From: an uncultured Bacilli bacterium
GTDB taxonomy: Bacteria > Bacillota_I > Bacilli_A > RF39 > UBA660
DNA: 57,977 bases
Assembly: GCA_947632325.1 (NCBI GenBank)
Contig: CANROU010000007.1
Coordinates: 1-57,977 of the forward strand
Direction: 5' to 3'
The translations under genes and the position numbers were made by a program. The notes below the pieces were generated by a model. The model made no database searches. It worked only from the letters and a program-made list of their open reading frames with translations, and was not told the origin of the DNA. Shown in pieces: positions 1 to 8,261 of the stretch. How positions within the stretch are numbered: position 1 is the first letter of the stretch; each line of letters opens with the position of its first letter.

Positions 1-45
1 CCCTGCTTGTAAGGCAGGTGCTCTAACCAACTGAGCTAATCGCCC
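1..45 (-). tRNA. tRNA-Val(UAC), 5' part only
   Basis: The minus strand reads GGGCGATTAGCTCAG, then a D-loop and a complete anticodon arm: stem CCTGC/GCAGG around the loop CTTACAA, giving anticodon UAC. The variable loop, T-arm and acceptor 3' strand lie beyond the left edge of the window. A consensus promoter sits just upstream. Confidence 0.93.
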
Positions 46-70
46 AAATAGCATTTGGTTGACAAAGTTA

Positions 71-99
71 AATATACCAGTTTATCTATTTCTTGTCAA
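71..99 (-). promoter_or_regulatory. sigma-A promoter of tRNA-Val
   Basis: On the minus strand a perfect -35 TTGACA (94-99) and a -10 TATATT (71-76) are separated by exactly 17 nt. They lie about 26 nt upstream of the tRNA-Val 5' end. Confidence 0.8.
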
Positions 100-142
100 T
101 AGCAATAAGCTTTTTTTTTGATTTTTAGCAAAAAATTTAATA

Positions 143-502
143 CTATTTTTTACTTACTATTTCACTATATTTTTCATTAATCCATATATCCAAATTATTT
201 GACAACCCATTAAAACCATTTGGTGTTTCTATTATTTTATGATTTTTCTTTTTATTCATTCTATAATCAATGTCTTTTATAGTTAATTTAACATGATATA
301 TATCATCATCACTATCCAATACTTTAACCTTAATTGTTTCACCGATATTAACATAATCATTAATGTTCCTTACATAACCATCTGATATTTCTGATATGTG
401 TATTAATCCGCTATAATATTCATCTAAACCAACAAAAATACCATATTTTTCTATTCCGGTAACACATCCTGTCACAATCCGTCCTTTTTCATATTTAGTC
501 AT
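143..502 (-). CDS. S1-domain RNA-binding protein (GSP13/YugI/CvfD-like)
   Basis: A small protein of about 119 aa. One S1 domain fills roughly its first 75 residues: GRIVTGCVTGIEKYGIFVGL, then GLIHISEIS and VKVLDSDDD. The family (YugI/GSP13 in Bacillus, CvfD in streptococci) binds RNA and ribosomes and acts in post-transcriptional stress control; that role here is inferred from family. The lysine-rich tail after the S1 fold is typical. I chose the ATG at 502 because a GGAAGGTG Shine-Dalgarno lies upstream; a GTG four codons earlier would overlap that site. The gene is divergent from the NifU-type gene. Confidence 0.85.
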   Translation of the reverse strand: MTKYEKGRIVTGCVTGIEKYGIFVGLDEYYSGLIHISEISDGYVRNINDYVNIGETIKVKVLDSDDDIYHVKLTIKDIDYRMNKKKNHKIIETPNGFNGLSNNLDIWINEKYSEIVSKK

Positions 503-659
503 TTCTTGATACACCTTCCTACTGAAATTATATCATAAAACAAAAACAAACACCAAACAATTATTTTGTTTATCAATTAAAATAATCCAATTTATAATGT
601 AAATTAATTTTCACTTTACTAACGAACTATTATAACGTATAATTGTAGTGGTGATGAAA

Positions 660-890
660 ATGACAGATGTTGAACAAAAAATTATTGATATAATAGAAAA
701 ATTACGTCCTTTCCTAATAAATGATGGTGGCGACTTAGAATATATTAAATTTGAAGATGGCATTGTATATGTTAAACTTTTAGGCGCCTGTAGTCATTGT
801 AGTTTAATAGATTATACTTTAAAAGATGGCATCGAACAAATTCTAATAAATGAAGTACCAGAGGTAAAAGAAGTCAAAAATATAAATTAG
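660..890 (+). CDS. NifU C-terminal domain Fe-S scaffold/carrier (YutI-like)
   Basis: A 76-residue stand-alone NifU C-terminal domain. It has the conserved DGGDLE near residues 22-27 and the cluster-binding Cys-Ser-His-Cys at about residues 44-47. Proteins of this family (Nfu, Bacillus YutI) carry or transfer iron-sulfur clusters to apo-enzymes in the cytosol. A likely client in this window is MiaB. The ATG at 660 is chosen because GGTGAT, which pairs with the 5' half of the anti-SD, lies 4 nt upstream; in-frame GTG/ATG codons at 648-656 lie inside that site. The neighbour at 918-1859 looks like YutH, echoing the Bacillus yut region. Confidence 0.88.
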   Translation: MTDVEQKIIDIIEKLRPFLINDGGDLEYIKFEDGIVYVKLLGACSHCSLIDYTLKDGIEQILINEVPEVKEVKNIN

Positions 891-917
891 TTATAGTTTA
901 TATTTTTTATTTGCCCA

Positions 918-1859
918 TTATTTGGCAACAAAAAACTTTTTGTTGAGCCAAGTTAAAACTGGTATATCTGCATATTGTTTAATAATTAAGTAAATATCAT
1001 ACAAAAAATGCTCATATTCATCAATACGACTAGTAATTTCAAGAATTTGCTTTTCATCAGACGAATCATTAATAATATTATCATACATATCAAAATAAAA
1101 TGATGGAAATAATAGTCTGCCATATAATAATCTATATTCAAATTTTGTCAATTTTAATTTACCTATAAATATCGCTATCTCGTTTATGTTGTATTTATCT
1201 TGAAGAAAACAGGATTTGATATATTCTGCTATATCGCGAGTTTTATGATCGATAATTAAATCTAATGGATTGTAATATTCTATTAATGTTTCATCAGCTT
1301 TTACTCTTCGATGACAAATAGTTAAATCTGATTTAAAATTACCATTTTCTTCCATAAAAGTGTTTTGAACATAACTAATAGCATTTTCTCCCAATCCAAT
1401 AAAATATGGGAGAGTTTTTAATAATATTGGAAATTTATTTTGAAAATGCTCTATTTGATATTCAAAATAATCTATCTTTTGTTGCCACAAATTGACCCAA
1501 TTAAAACGAATAATACTATGTTCTTTTTTTATTCTAATAGGCAAAGTAAATTGATTTTGTAATAAATCATCATAACTAATTAGTCGATTAACAGGTAATA
1601 TAATTTGTAATAAAACATACGGCATTCCATTAAATAAAGTTAATATTTTATAATCCTTGTTTAAAATAATCTTATGATACGGAACATTTAATTTTAGCAA
1701 TTCTGTGTTAAGAAAATATAACGACTGTAATTCCTTAACAGATCGATAAAAAGGCAAAAAAATATATTGATACTTGCCTATTTCAAAAAAATAACTTCTT
1801 TTCTTTTGATGAAATTCATTAATAATTAAATTGTAATAGTAATTCAATATATTTTTCAT
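918..1859 (-). CDS. YutH/CotS-family spore coat-associated pseudokinase
   Basis: A 313-aa protein whose second half keeps the layout of the CotS/aminoglycoside-phosphotransferase fold but lacks its catalytic residues. Where active members have an HGD...N loop it reads LTICHRRV, and where they have IDFD it reads LIIDHKTRDIAEYIK. This HRR / DH-x-x-RD pattern is what I recall for the sporulation protein YutH, so I call it YutH-like. Synteny supports this: a YutI-like gene on one side and YutD and YunB homologues on the other. A sigma-E/K-like box precedes it. The role is presumably in coat or cortex assembly in the mother cell, by family inference. Overall divergence is high. Confidence 0.65.
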   Translation of the reverse strand: MKNILNYYYNLIINEFHQKKRSYFFEIGKYQYIFLPFYRSVKELQSLYFLNTELLKLNVPYHKIILNKDYKILTLFNGMPYVLLQIILPVNRLISYDDLLQNQFTLPIRIKKEHSIIRFNWVNLWQQKIDYFEYQIEHFQNKFPILLKTLPYFIGLGENAISYVQNTFMEENGNFKSDLTICHRRVKADETLIEYYNPLDLIIDHKTRDIAEYIKSCFLQDKYNINEIAIFIGKLKLTKFEYRLLYGRLLFPSFYFDMYDNIINDSSDEKQILEITSRIDEYEHFLYDIYLIIKQYADIPVLTWLNKKFFVAK

Positions 1860-1874
1860 AAAATTACCTCAATC

Positions 1875-1901
1875 TATTTTATGAAATAAATAAAGCTTTA
1901 T
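1875..1901 (-). promoter_or_regulatory. Possible sigma-E/sigma-K promoter of the yutH-like gene
   Basis: On the minus strand CATAAAATA at 1875-1883 matches the sigma-E/K -10 (CATAnnnTA). It lies 16 nt upstream of the start codon. An ATA triplet 15 nt further upstream could be the sigma-E -35. This is a weak motif in AT-rich DNA and is supported mainly by the sporulation role of the gene. Confidence 0.35.
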
Positions 1902-2048
1902 GAAAATAAAAAAGCATTCCTTTATTTTCAATTACAGAGTTTTATATATGTCATTAAAAAACAATACCTTTTTAATTAATTGGACAAAATTGTCATTATA
2001 AAAACTAATGATCGTCACGTTATAATGTAATACCATCTTAATCATAAC

Positions 2049-2082
2049 AAAAAAAGTCAATGTTTTTTTGCATTGACTTTTT
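2049..2082 (-). terminator. Rho-independent terminator of the 2121-3491 gene
   Basis: A perfect 12-bp stem (AAAAAGTCAATG with CATTGACTTTTT) is followed by a U-run. It lies 39 nt downstream of the minus-strand stop codon. A/T runs on both sides mean it could work in both directions. Confidence 0.8.
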
Positions 2083-2120
2083 AAATCATTATAACTTTCT
2101 TGATTATTTATAATTAAGGA

Positions 2121-3491
2121 TTATTTCCTTGCTTTTATATCACTGTTCTCATGTTGAAGTCCCATAGTGCTTTCTGATGATATAGGATTATAATTAAATG
2201 CTTCCATTGCACGTTGAATATCGGCTGTTCTCTCTTCTATTTGCTTTGTTTCGCTTGTAGTCTGGAATGCATTATTAGATACAACTAGTACATCTTTTTG
2301 TATATGATCAATTTCATTACGCAAACGACGCTCAAGTTCTTCTTTTCTTTGTTGATAAGCAACTTTAGCAGCCTCTTCAGCTTGCTTAGCTCTCTCATTA
2401 GCAAGACGCGCTTCTTCAGCAGCTTTTAATGCAAGTGCCCGTTGTTCCTCAAGTTCCTGTTTTCTGGCTAACAAAGTTTTTATAGTATCATCTCCAGAAA
2501 CAAATTCTTCTGGAATATCACGCTCTCTTAATCGCCTTAATCTATCATCCATGGCATGCCCCTTTTCACGTATTTCTTTAGGATCCATCATTTGATTAAT
2601 ATCAATATCCTCATGCATAGGCATAGGGTCATTGTTGTCTATACCGATATTTTGTTTAATATCAATATCTTTACTGATAGGAGAAACCAAATCTGGTGCC
2701 GATTCTACAGAAGGAGATCCATATTCTGGTGCCTCTAGTGTATTTTTATCTTGAACTGGCCCAAGTGAATTTTCACTAATAACAGAATTAGCTAAACTAA
2801 TAGGCTCTTCATGTGGAGGAAGTGCTGGTTTATCTTGAATAATTTCCTCTTGTTTTAAATGATACATATTAAATGGTATAGGACTAGGACTTACATTAGG
2901 CTCTGGGGCAATAGGTTCTTGCGGTCCTTGCAAGCTTTGCAAATGATCATCTAATTGCTGGCCTAAATTATCATCATTATTATTCTCATTGTCTGCTTCT
3001 ACCACTGGAGCCGGAGCTGGAGTAGGATCAGGAATATCATTATGGTCTATTTCAGGTGTCTTAATTCCAAATTTTTCGCCAATATCCCTCATAGTTTCAA
3101 ACATATTATGTTTTAATTTTATCATACGTATATTTAAACGTGATGACATGCGATCAGAAATAGGCAACCTTTCAATTTTTTGTTCTAATTCCTTTAGCTT
3201 CTGCTCGCTTTTCTGCAATTTTACATAATCACTAATCTGTGATCCCTCGCTTGCTGCATCTATTTTATCTTGAATATTATTGAGTTTGTGCAATGCATGT
3301 CTAGCCCATATAGAGGCATACAATTTCTTAACACTTAGCATAGTTACATCAAGCAAACGAATTTTCCTTGGCTGAGTGCTAGATAATGGCTTAGTAGGAC
3401 TAAATTCCTCTTTTCTTAAAACCTTAATACCATGTTCCTCACAAAATTTTGCAAATCTCTCAAATTCTTCATTACTGATTGTGTTGTCCAT
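2121..3491 (-). CDS. Hypothetical coiled-coil protein
   Basis: I do not recognise this 456-aa protein. It has no signal peptide or membrane segment. The first about 150 residues are mixed and basic, with a heptad-like stretch around residues 85-110 (KSEQKLKELEQKIERLPIS). A long acidic, Pro/Asn/Asp-rich and probably disordered middle follows (about 155-310). Then comes a strong charged coiled coil (about 335-400, KQELEEQRALALKAAEEA and onward) and a short tail. It is probably a cytosolic scaffold-like protein. It lies 13 nt after a DUF1292 gene and is probably co-transcribed with it. No function is proposed. Confidence 0.6.
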   Translation of the reverse strand: MDNTISNEEFERFAKFCEEHGIKVLRKEEFSPTKPLSSTQPRKIRLLDVTMLSVKKLYASIWARHALHKLNNIQDKIDAASEGSQISDYVKLQKSEQKLKELEQKIERLPISDRMSSRLNIRMIKLKHNMFETMRDIGEKFGIKTPEIDHNDIPDPTPAPAPVVEADNENNNDDNLGQQLDDHLQSLQGPQEPIAPEPNVSPSPIPFNMYHLKQEEIIQDKPALPPHEEPISLANSVISENSLGPVQDKNTLEAPEYGSPSVESAPDLVSPISKDIDIKQNIGIDNNDPMPMHEDIDINQMMDPKEIREKGHAMDDRLRRLRERDIPEEFVSGDDTIKTLLARKQELEEQRALALKAAEEARLANERAKQAEEAAKVAYQQRKEELERRLRNEIDHIQKDVLVVSNNAFQTTSETKQIEERTADIQRAMEAFNYNPISSESTMGLQHENSDIKARK

Positions 3492-3504
3492 ATCTGACCC
3501 TCCT

Positions 3505-3774
3505 CTAATTCATTTCTAATTTGGAAATTTCACGTAATAAATCTTTTATTTTATTCCATTCTTCTTCATCTGAAATTGGTCCTAACACTGGTTCTTCTTT
3601 ACTACGATCCACAGATGCTACATAAACAGTTACATTGCCATTTTCATCTTTCTCATTCTTTGTATAAATAACGTATGCTTTCTTAGTATCCTTAAACTCA
3701 AATGGTAAAATAACTTCTACTTCATCTATAGAACCGTCCTCTGCAATAATTGACATTACTTGTTTTTCTTCCAT
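3505..3774 (-). CDS. DUF1292 family protein (YrzB-like)
   Basis: An 89-aa acidic protein with the DUF1292 pattern: an N-terminal beta strand VMSIIAEDGSIDEVEVILPF, then KKAYVIYTKN, then VYVASVD and a closing acidic helix (DEEEWNKIKDLLREI). The family is widespread in Firmicutes, and its function, as far as I know, is unestablished. A strong AAAGGAGG Shine-Dalgarno precedes the ATG. It is the first gene of a likely two-gene transcript with the coiled-coil gene downstream. Confidence 0.8.
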   Translation of the reverse strand: MEEKQVMSIIAEDGSIDEVEVILPFEFKDTKKAYVIYTKNEKDENGNVTVYVASVDRSKEEPVLGPISDEEEWNKIKDLLREISKLEMN

Positions 3775-3839
3775 TGTGTATCCTCCTTTATATTCCCTAT
3801 ATTACCCATTTTACCACATTTTCTATTAATTTCAACAAT

Positions 3840-4124
3840 TTATTTAATTTTTTTTAATAAAAAATATTTCGCACCATATGAACAATAATTTTTTATATAG
3901 TCATCAAGTCCCTCAATATTATTGATTTTACTGACTTTTTTATTATTTTTATCATAAAATCCCTTCAAACGCAATTTATCATAGGCATAATCACCAAATA
4001 TGTAATCAAAAGGTTCAAAATAATCTATATCCCGACATTTCTCCATAATTTCTTCTAAATTAAAGGCATTATGTTCATTTTTTACTAAATCATATTCATG
4101 TTCATTCAAAATTATTTTTTTCAT
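3840..4124 (-). CDS. YutD family protein (DUF1027)
   Basis: A 94-aa protein matching the YutD family in its hallmark central and C-terminal segments: FDYIFGDYAYDKLRLKGFYD, then DDYIKNYCSYGAKYFLLKK. Its length is normal for the family. The biochemical role is unknown. In Bacillus yutD lies in the yut/yun region, and here YunB is next door and YutH/YutI-like genes are nearby, so part of that gene neighbourhood seems conserved. Confidence 0.8.
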   Translation of the reverse strand: MKKIILNEHEYDLVKNEHNAFNLEEIMEKCRDIDYFEPFDYIFGDYAYDKLRLKGFYDKNNKKVSKINNIEGLDDYIKNYCSYGAKYFLLKKIK

Positions 4125-4238
4125 AATACTACCTTCCTAAATAATATCACCTTAACAACAATACGTATTGTTGTGCATCCTTACTATAGCTTTAGTATAT
4201 CATGTTTCATAACAGAAGTAAATTATTATTGTGGTTAT

Positions 4239-5015
4239 TTAATTTTCGGTTGAACTCGATGATGAACGTAATAAAGGTGAATTTTGCATGAACCCATTTT
4301 GGTAATAATCCGGAACCTTACCTTGAACCATTTTAATTATCAACGGTACATCTAGGGCAATAGGTATTTCTTTGCTTATCAACGGAAGTAACATTTGTTC
4401 AGTAACTTCTAAATGAATATTTATTTCAATCATTACAGTATTGATACCATAACTATTAACTTTAGTATTAATATTACTTATTACATTGCCAACAAATGAT
4501 AGCCTTACTGGAAATTTAGGGCCTAGATTAGATAATAAAGTATTACCTGTGGCTACACCTAAAGGTATTTCACATACAATGCCTTTTTTTAATTTAGTTA
4601 GCGGAATATCATTAAATATGTTTTGAGATGATGATACATTGGAAACATCTCCTGCTTCTAGACTTTTTAACCGAGCCTCTACTAAATCATTAACCTCTTT
4701 CAATAACTGATTTACCGCAGAAGAGTTAAAATCTAAGGTTTGAATTTCATCATTCGCATTTTTGGTAATGTCAAATAAGTTTAGCTTATTTAAATTAGAT
4801 GTCATATCATCATTTATGGCTTGATTAATAATAGATATAGCAATTTGTTTAGCTTTAATAGTTGCGTAATCAACCAATGTGGGATATATACGTTTACCTA
4901 GAAAATGAACAAATAAAAAGGTAAATAAAATGACTATTAAAAAACTGCACAATAAAATACGTCTTTTAGTCTTCTTTATTTTTTTTGAATTTTTGAGATG
5001 AATTTTAGTTACCAT
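4239..5015 (-). CDS. yunB: Sporulation protein YunB
   Basis: A 258-aa protein with one N-terminal membrane segment (about residues 20-42, LLCSFLIVILFTFLFVHF). The YunB domain follows: conserved KAKQIAISIINQAIND, SAVNQLLKEVNDLVEARL, a GIVCEIPLGVATGNTLLSNLGPKFPVRL-type core and VNSYGINTVMIEINIHLEV. YunB is a mother-cell sporulation protein, described as needed for normal spore formation in Bacillus, and probably sits in the forespore outer membrane. An AAAGGAG site lies 12 nt from the ATG, which is long but the only fit. The terminator of the ylmC-like gene lies upstream, so it probably has its own promoter. Confidence 0.88.
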   Translation of the reverse strand: MVTKIHLKNSKKIKKTKRRILLCSFLIVILFTFLFVHFLGKRIYPTLVDYATIKAKQIAISIINQAINDDMTSNLNKLNLFDITKNANDEIQTLDFNSSAVNQLLKEVNDLVEARLKSLEAGDVSNVSSSQNIFNDIPLTKLKKGIVCEIPLGVATGNTLLSNLGPKFPVRLSFVGNVISNINTKVNSYGINTVMIEINIHLEVTEQMLLPLISKEIPIALDVPLIIKMVQGKVPDYYQNGFMQNSPLLRSSSSSTEN

Positions 5016-5069
5016 GCTACAATGTTACTCCTTTATTTTTGCCTTATTTATTAGTAAATTATATGAAAA

Positions 5070-5099
5070 GAAAAAAAGATTACTACATAGTAACCTTTA
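5070..5099 (-). terminator. Terminator of the sigG-ylmC transcript
   Basis: A minus-strand hairpin (AAAGGTTACTA / TAGTAATCTTT) is followed by a run of T. It overlaps the 3' end of the ylmC-like gene. Confidence 0.7.
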
Positions 5100-5316
5100 C
5101 TAAAATAACATCTTCACCGATCTTAGCGATACTTTGCCAAGTTATTTCCGTATCTACGCCTTTATTTCTAAAGAAAAAAGAATTTTTATTGGGTTCAATA
5201 ATAAATGCTACAATACTTCCGGTTGTCTCCTCTATCTTGACATCTATGATATTTCCAATATTTTTACCATCCACAATATTCACAATATCTTTATTCTGTA
5301 AATCTGATAATCTCAT
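5083..5316 (-). CDS. YlmC/YmxH family PRC-barrel sporulation protein
   Basis: A 77-aa PRC-barrel protein starting MRLSDLQNKDIVNIVDGKNI and ending in a WQSIAKIGEDVILV strand, typical of the YlmC/YmxH family. It sits 42 nt behind sigG, as ylmC-type genes sit near sigG in many endospore formers. I chose the ATG at 5316 because AGGTGAAAG precedes it; the reading frame is open 11 codons further but without a good ribosome site. The molecular function is unknown; a link to sporulation is inferred from family name and context. Confidence 0.85.
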   Translation of the reverse strand: MRLSDLQNKDIVNIVDGKNIGNIIDVKIEETTGSIVAFIIEPNKNSFFFRNKGVDTEITWQSIAKIGEDVILVKVTM

Positions 5317-5358
5317 ACTTTCACCTATTTTAATATATGTATTCAACAAGCAAAATAA

Positions 5359-6135
5359 TTACTTGAGCATTCTTTTTAAATTGTTAATTGCTGATTTTTC
5401 TAAACGAGATACCTGAGCTTGACTAATATCTAATTCTTGAGCTATTTCCATTTGCGTTTTCCCCACTATAAAACGCTGATCTAAAATAAACTGTTCTCTG
5501 TCATTGAGTTCATCGATAGCGGAAGCAATAGCCATTTTAAAATCAATATCTTTATTATTAGCCTTTTTGTCTTCTATTTGATCATATAGATAAATAGTAT
5601 CTCCGCCGTCATTATAAATTGGTTCAAACATACTAACAGGTTCCTTCATTGAATCTAAGGCCGTTATAACTTCAAAGGTAGTGGTATCTAACTCTTTGGC
5701 TAGGTACTCAATATCGGGATCTTTATTATATTTGTTTTGATATTCTTCCTGTATTTTTAATGCTCTATATGCCAAATCTTTTAATGACCTACTAATTCTA
5801 ATGCTATTATTATCTCTTAAATATCGCTTTACCTCTCCTAAGATCATAGGGACTGCATACGTAGAAAATTTAACTTCATGGGTTAAATCAAAATTATCAA
5901 TAGCTTTGACCAAGCCAATACAACCAACTTGAAACAAATCATCTAAATTTTCTACTCTATAATGAAACCTTTTTAAAATACTTAACACTAATTTTAAATT
6001 ACCCTTGATAAGATCCTCTCTAGCAAAAATGTCCCCTTCTTTTAATTTAACAAATAGTTCATGCATTTCTTCATTAGTTAATACTTTAATATCCGCTGTA
6101 TTCACGCCACTTATCTCTACTTTATGACGTGCCAT
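5359..6135 (-). CDS. sigG: RNA polymerase sporulation sigma factor SigG
   Basis: A 258-aa sigma-70 family protein. The N-terminal KVEISGVNTADIKVLTNEEM is diagnostic for sigma-G. Region 2 includes DLFQVGCIGLVKAIDNFD, region 3 RISRSLKDLAYRALKIQEE, and the region 4 helix-turn-helix is KTQMEIAQELDISQAQVSRL. SigG drives late forespore transcription after engulfment. A GAAAGGAG ribosome site precedes the ATG. A terminator of the upstream gene separates it from the thioredoxin-like gene. No spoIIGA/sigE lies beside it, unlike Bacillus. Its presence is strong evidence that the organism forms endospores. Confidence 0.95.
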   Translation of the reverse strand: MARHKVEISGVNTADIKVLTNEEMHELFVKLKEGDIFAREDLIKGNLKLVLSILKRFHYRVENLDDLFQVGCIGLVKAIDNFDLTHEVKFSTYAVPMILGEVKRYLRDNNSIRISRSLKDLAYRALKIQEEYQNKYNKDPDIEYLAKELDTTTFEVITALDSMKEPVSMFEPIYNDGGDTIYLYDQIEDKKANNKDIDFKMAIASAIDELNDREQFILDQRFIVGKTQMEIAQELDISQAQVSRLEKSAINNLKRMLK

Positions 6136-6182
6136 TTTTCTCTCCTTTCATTTTATAGTGAGAAAAAACTAATATTTTTATA

Positions 6183-6234
6183 CAAAAAAAGATTTGCATA
6201 ATCCTTTATATTCTATTAAAAGATTAGCAAAGCT
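6183..6234 (-). terminator. Terminator of the thioredoxin-like gene
   Basis: The minus-strand stem GCTTTGCTAATC pairs imperfectly with GGATTATGCAAATC across a loop of about 20 nt and is followed by seven T. It overlaps the stop codon region. Confidence 0.6.
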
Positions 6235-6895
6235 TTTCATCATCACATAATATTCCTAATACTTTTTGCATATTTTCTATATAAATTTGATATAGTTCAT
6301 CACTTTGTTGCTTATTTAACTTAATAGTAGGATCAGTTTGACTATCTACTGTTCCTATATGAGTACCAACGATTTCTCCTTTTTTTACGAATATAACTGT
6401 TGGAAAATACAACCGTTTAATAGACGGATCATTAAGTCCTTCATAAGACCCCAATACATCTGTTAATTTATCTAATAATTGATAATACTCCTCTGTCCCC
6501 TCTTTATCTGTAATAATATTACCATTATCATCCAAATGCTTGCTGTCTCTTATATCTAGTGCATTAAAATATAAGATATTTTCTAAATCGGTATCAGCAG
6601 CACTATTTAACAAAATAGGAATCATATTACGACACCAAGGGCATGATGGAAATCCAAAATAAATTACCCCTGTCCCATCAGTTAATAAAGACATAATATC
6701 ATCAAAACTAGCATACTTAATTTTATTGTCCTCTGGTATACTAACTTCTAATGACTTATCATTTAACGATTCATATTCTTCTTTAAACTTAATGGCGTCC
6801 TCTTCTTTTATTTCTTTAACGGGAGTAGCAGTACAGCTAGTCAACATACTTATAACTACAAATACGGCCAAAAACCCCACAATAACTTTTTTCAT
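6224..6895 (-). CDS. Thioredoxin-like lipoprotein
   Basis: A protein of about 223 aa with an N-terminal hydrophobic signal and a lipobox ending LTSC near residue 21, so probably membrane-anchored outside the cell. The thioredoxin fold carries the active-site motif Cys-Pro-Trp-Cys in VIYFGFPSCPWCRNMIP, and a cis-Pro loop in LYFPTVIFVKKGEIVG. It is probably an extracytoplasmic thiol oxidoreductase, similar to the thioredoxin-like 'bacteriocin transport accessory' proteins; the substrate is unknown. The ATG at 6895 is chosen for its AGGAG site 7 nt upstream and because it puts the signal peptide at the N-terminus; the frame is open 14 codons further. Confidence 0.8.
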   Translation of the reverse strand: MKKVIVGFLAVFVVISMLTSCTATPVKEIKEEDAIKFKEEYESLNDKSLEVSIPEDNKIKYASFDDIMSLLTDGTGVIYFGFPSCPWCRNMIPILLNSAADTDLENILYFNALDIRDSKHLDDNGNIITDKEGTEEYYQLLDKLTDVLGSYEGLNDPSIKRLYFPTVIFVKKGEIVGTHIGTVDSQTDPTIKLNKQQSDELYQIYIENMQKVLGILCDDEKLC

Positions 6896-6938
6896 ACAAC
6901 TTCTCCTAACCACAATCATAGCTTCATTATAGCACATT

Positions 6939-8147
6939 TCAAGAATAATTACTAGTTATTCCAAAATAATCTTCTAAGGTTATCCAATTGCCACCATTGT
7001 ATAAACGGGTAGCCAAATCTATTCCAACATAGCGATAATGCCATGGTTCAAATATATAACCAGTTTCAGCTGTTTTATTTTCTGGATATCTAAGGATAAA
7101 TCCATATTTATAGGCATTGTTAAATAACCATTGGCCCTCATGCGTGTTTTTAAAAGCATTATCCACCCAATTTAAATCAAAAGCTAAACCGCTTTGATGT
7201 TCTGAATGTCCTGGACGAGCCGAATAAGTATCAGCGGCCGCTTGCCCATCTTCATTTACATATCTATTATATAAATTACGTTGATAATCATAAGAACGAA
7301 AGCCACTAACAATTGATAAGGAAAGTCCACTATTGCTAGCTTCTTGTTTCATCTTATTAAATGCCGTTAAGGTTTCGGTTGTTAGGCCATTCCCATAATT
7401 ACTAGGAAGAGAATAAGTTTTATTGACAACTAAAACACCATTAATATAGGTTACACCGTTTTTTGTTACAATATCATATCCTTTAGATGTTTTTCCTATT
7501 GTATTTGCTGTTTTATTCAAATTTTCTTTAACAAAAAGTTTAGCCGTTTTTATAGTTTCATTACCACTATCATCACTTGCCTTAATAACAATCTCATGCT
7601 CACCTACCGCATTAGGTATTGTTTCTTGGGCAAAAGCCAAATGGCATTCTGTCTTAGAATTATCAGTGCAATTCTCTACAAAGCTTTCGGCAGTTATATC
7701 CTGCCCCTTAGTAAGGGTAACATCCTTTAATGTGAGAATTGGCGCTGTTGTATCCACAATAGATAGGATTACCTTTTGATCAATAGTACCTTCTTTATTG
7801 TATAAATGCACCTGATAATTACCTAACTTATTAGCTACTTTTTTGCCATCTATTTTTTCGGTAGGAAGTTTAGTTATTTGATTGTTACTATCTAAATATT
7901 CTATCTGCAAGGAATCTTTAGATATTGTTAAGGATGGCGTATTCAGGCTTTTAATATAATCAGTTGCTTGCGGAACTTCTGTATATATTTCTATCGTTTT
8001 GTTTACAGTTTCAAAAGACCATAATTTTTTTGATTGGCGATTTTTATTACAGATAGTTAAGGTTATTACTACACCGATACAAACTACAGCAATTATGCTC
8101 AAAGTCCATATAATAACCTTTTTTCTATTAAGCTTTATTTTTTTCAT
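6939..8147 (-). CDS. Membrane-anchored VanY-type D,D-carboxypeptidase with Ig-like domain
   Basis: About 402 aa: a short basic N-terminus, one membrane segment (about residues 11-31), then a bacterial Ig-like/HYR-type domain (APILTLKDVTLTKGQDI to IVIKASDDSGNETIKTAKLFV). The C-terminal peptidase M15B domain is complete, with zinc-site motifs SEHQSGLAFDLN and FEPWHYRYVG and the SGFRSYDYQRNLYNRY segment. It should trim D-Ala from stem peptides at the cell surface. The start is uncertain: two in-frame ATGs lie within 9 nt upstream and no strong ribosome site discriminates. It lies just upstream of the thioredoxin-like lipoprotein gene (43 nt), so they may share a transcript. Confidence 0.85.
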   Translation of the reverse strand: MKKIKLNRKKVIIWTLSIIAVVCIGVVITLTICNKNRQSKKLWSFETVNKTIEIYTEVPQATDYIKSLNTPSLTISKDSLQIEYLDSNNQITKLPTEKIDGKKVANKLGNYQVHLYNKEGTIDQKVILSIVDTTAPILTLKDVTLTKGQDITAESFVENCTDNSKTECHLAFAQETIPNAVGEHEIVIKASDDSGNETIKTAKLFVKENLNKTANTIGKTSKGYDIVTKNGVTYINGVLVVNKTYSLPSNYGNGLTTETLTAFNKMKQEASNSGLSLSIVSGFRSYDYQRNLYNRYVNEDGQAAADTYSARPGHSEHQSGLAFDLNWVDNAFKNTHEGQWLFNNAYKYGFILRYPENKTAETGYIFEPWHYRYVGIDLATRLYNGGNWITLEDYFGITSNYS

Positions 8148-8212
8148 AACCATCATCTCATTTATATTATATCATGATACCATCAAAAATGAAATGATCC
8201 TATGTGCATTTC

Positions 8213-8241
8213 TTATTAAATGCCACAAAGTGTGGTATAAT
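8213..8241 (+). promoter_or_regulatory. Promoter of the femAB-type gene with a dyad in the spacer
   Basis: The -10 TATAAT (8236-8241) lies 17 nt after a weak -35 TTATTA (8213-8218). A CCACA-AAG-TGTGG dyad fills the spacer end and could be an operator or a chance palindrome. Confidence 0.5.
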
Positions 8242-8261
8242 AAAAAAAAGAAGGTGCTAAA

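Noticed and set aside
5039-5416. Plus-strand open frame of 125 codons across ylmC and the sigG end
   Set aside because: It is antisense to two supported genes and a terminator.
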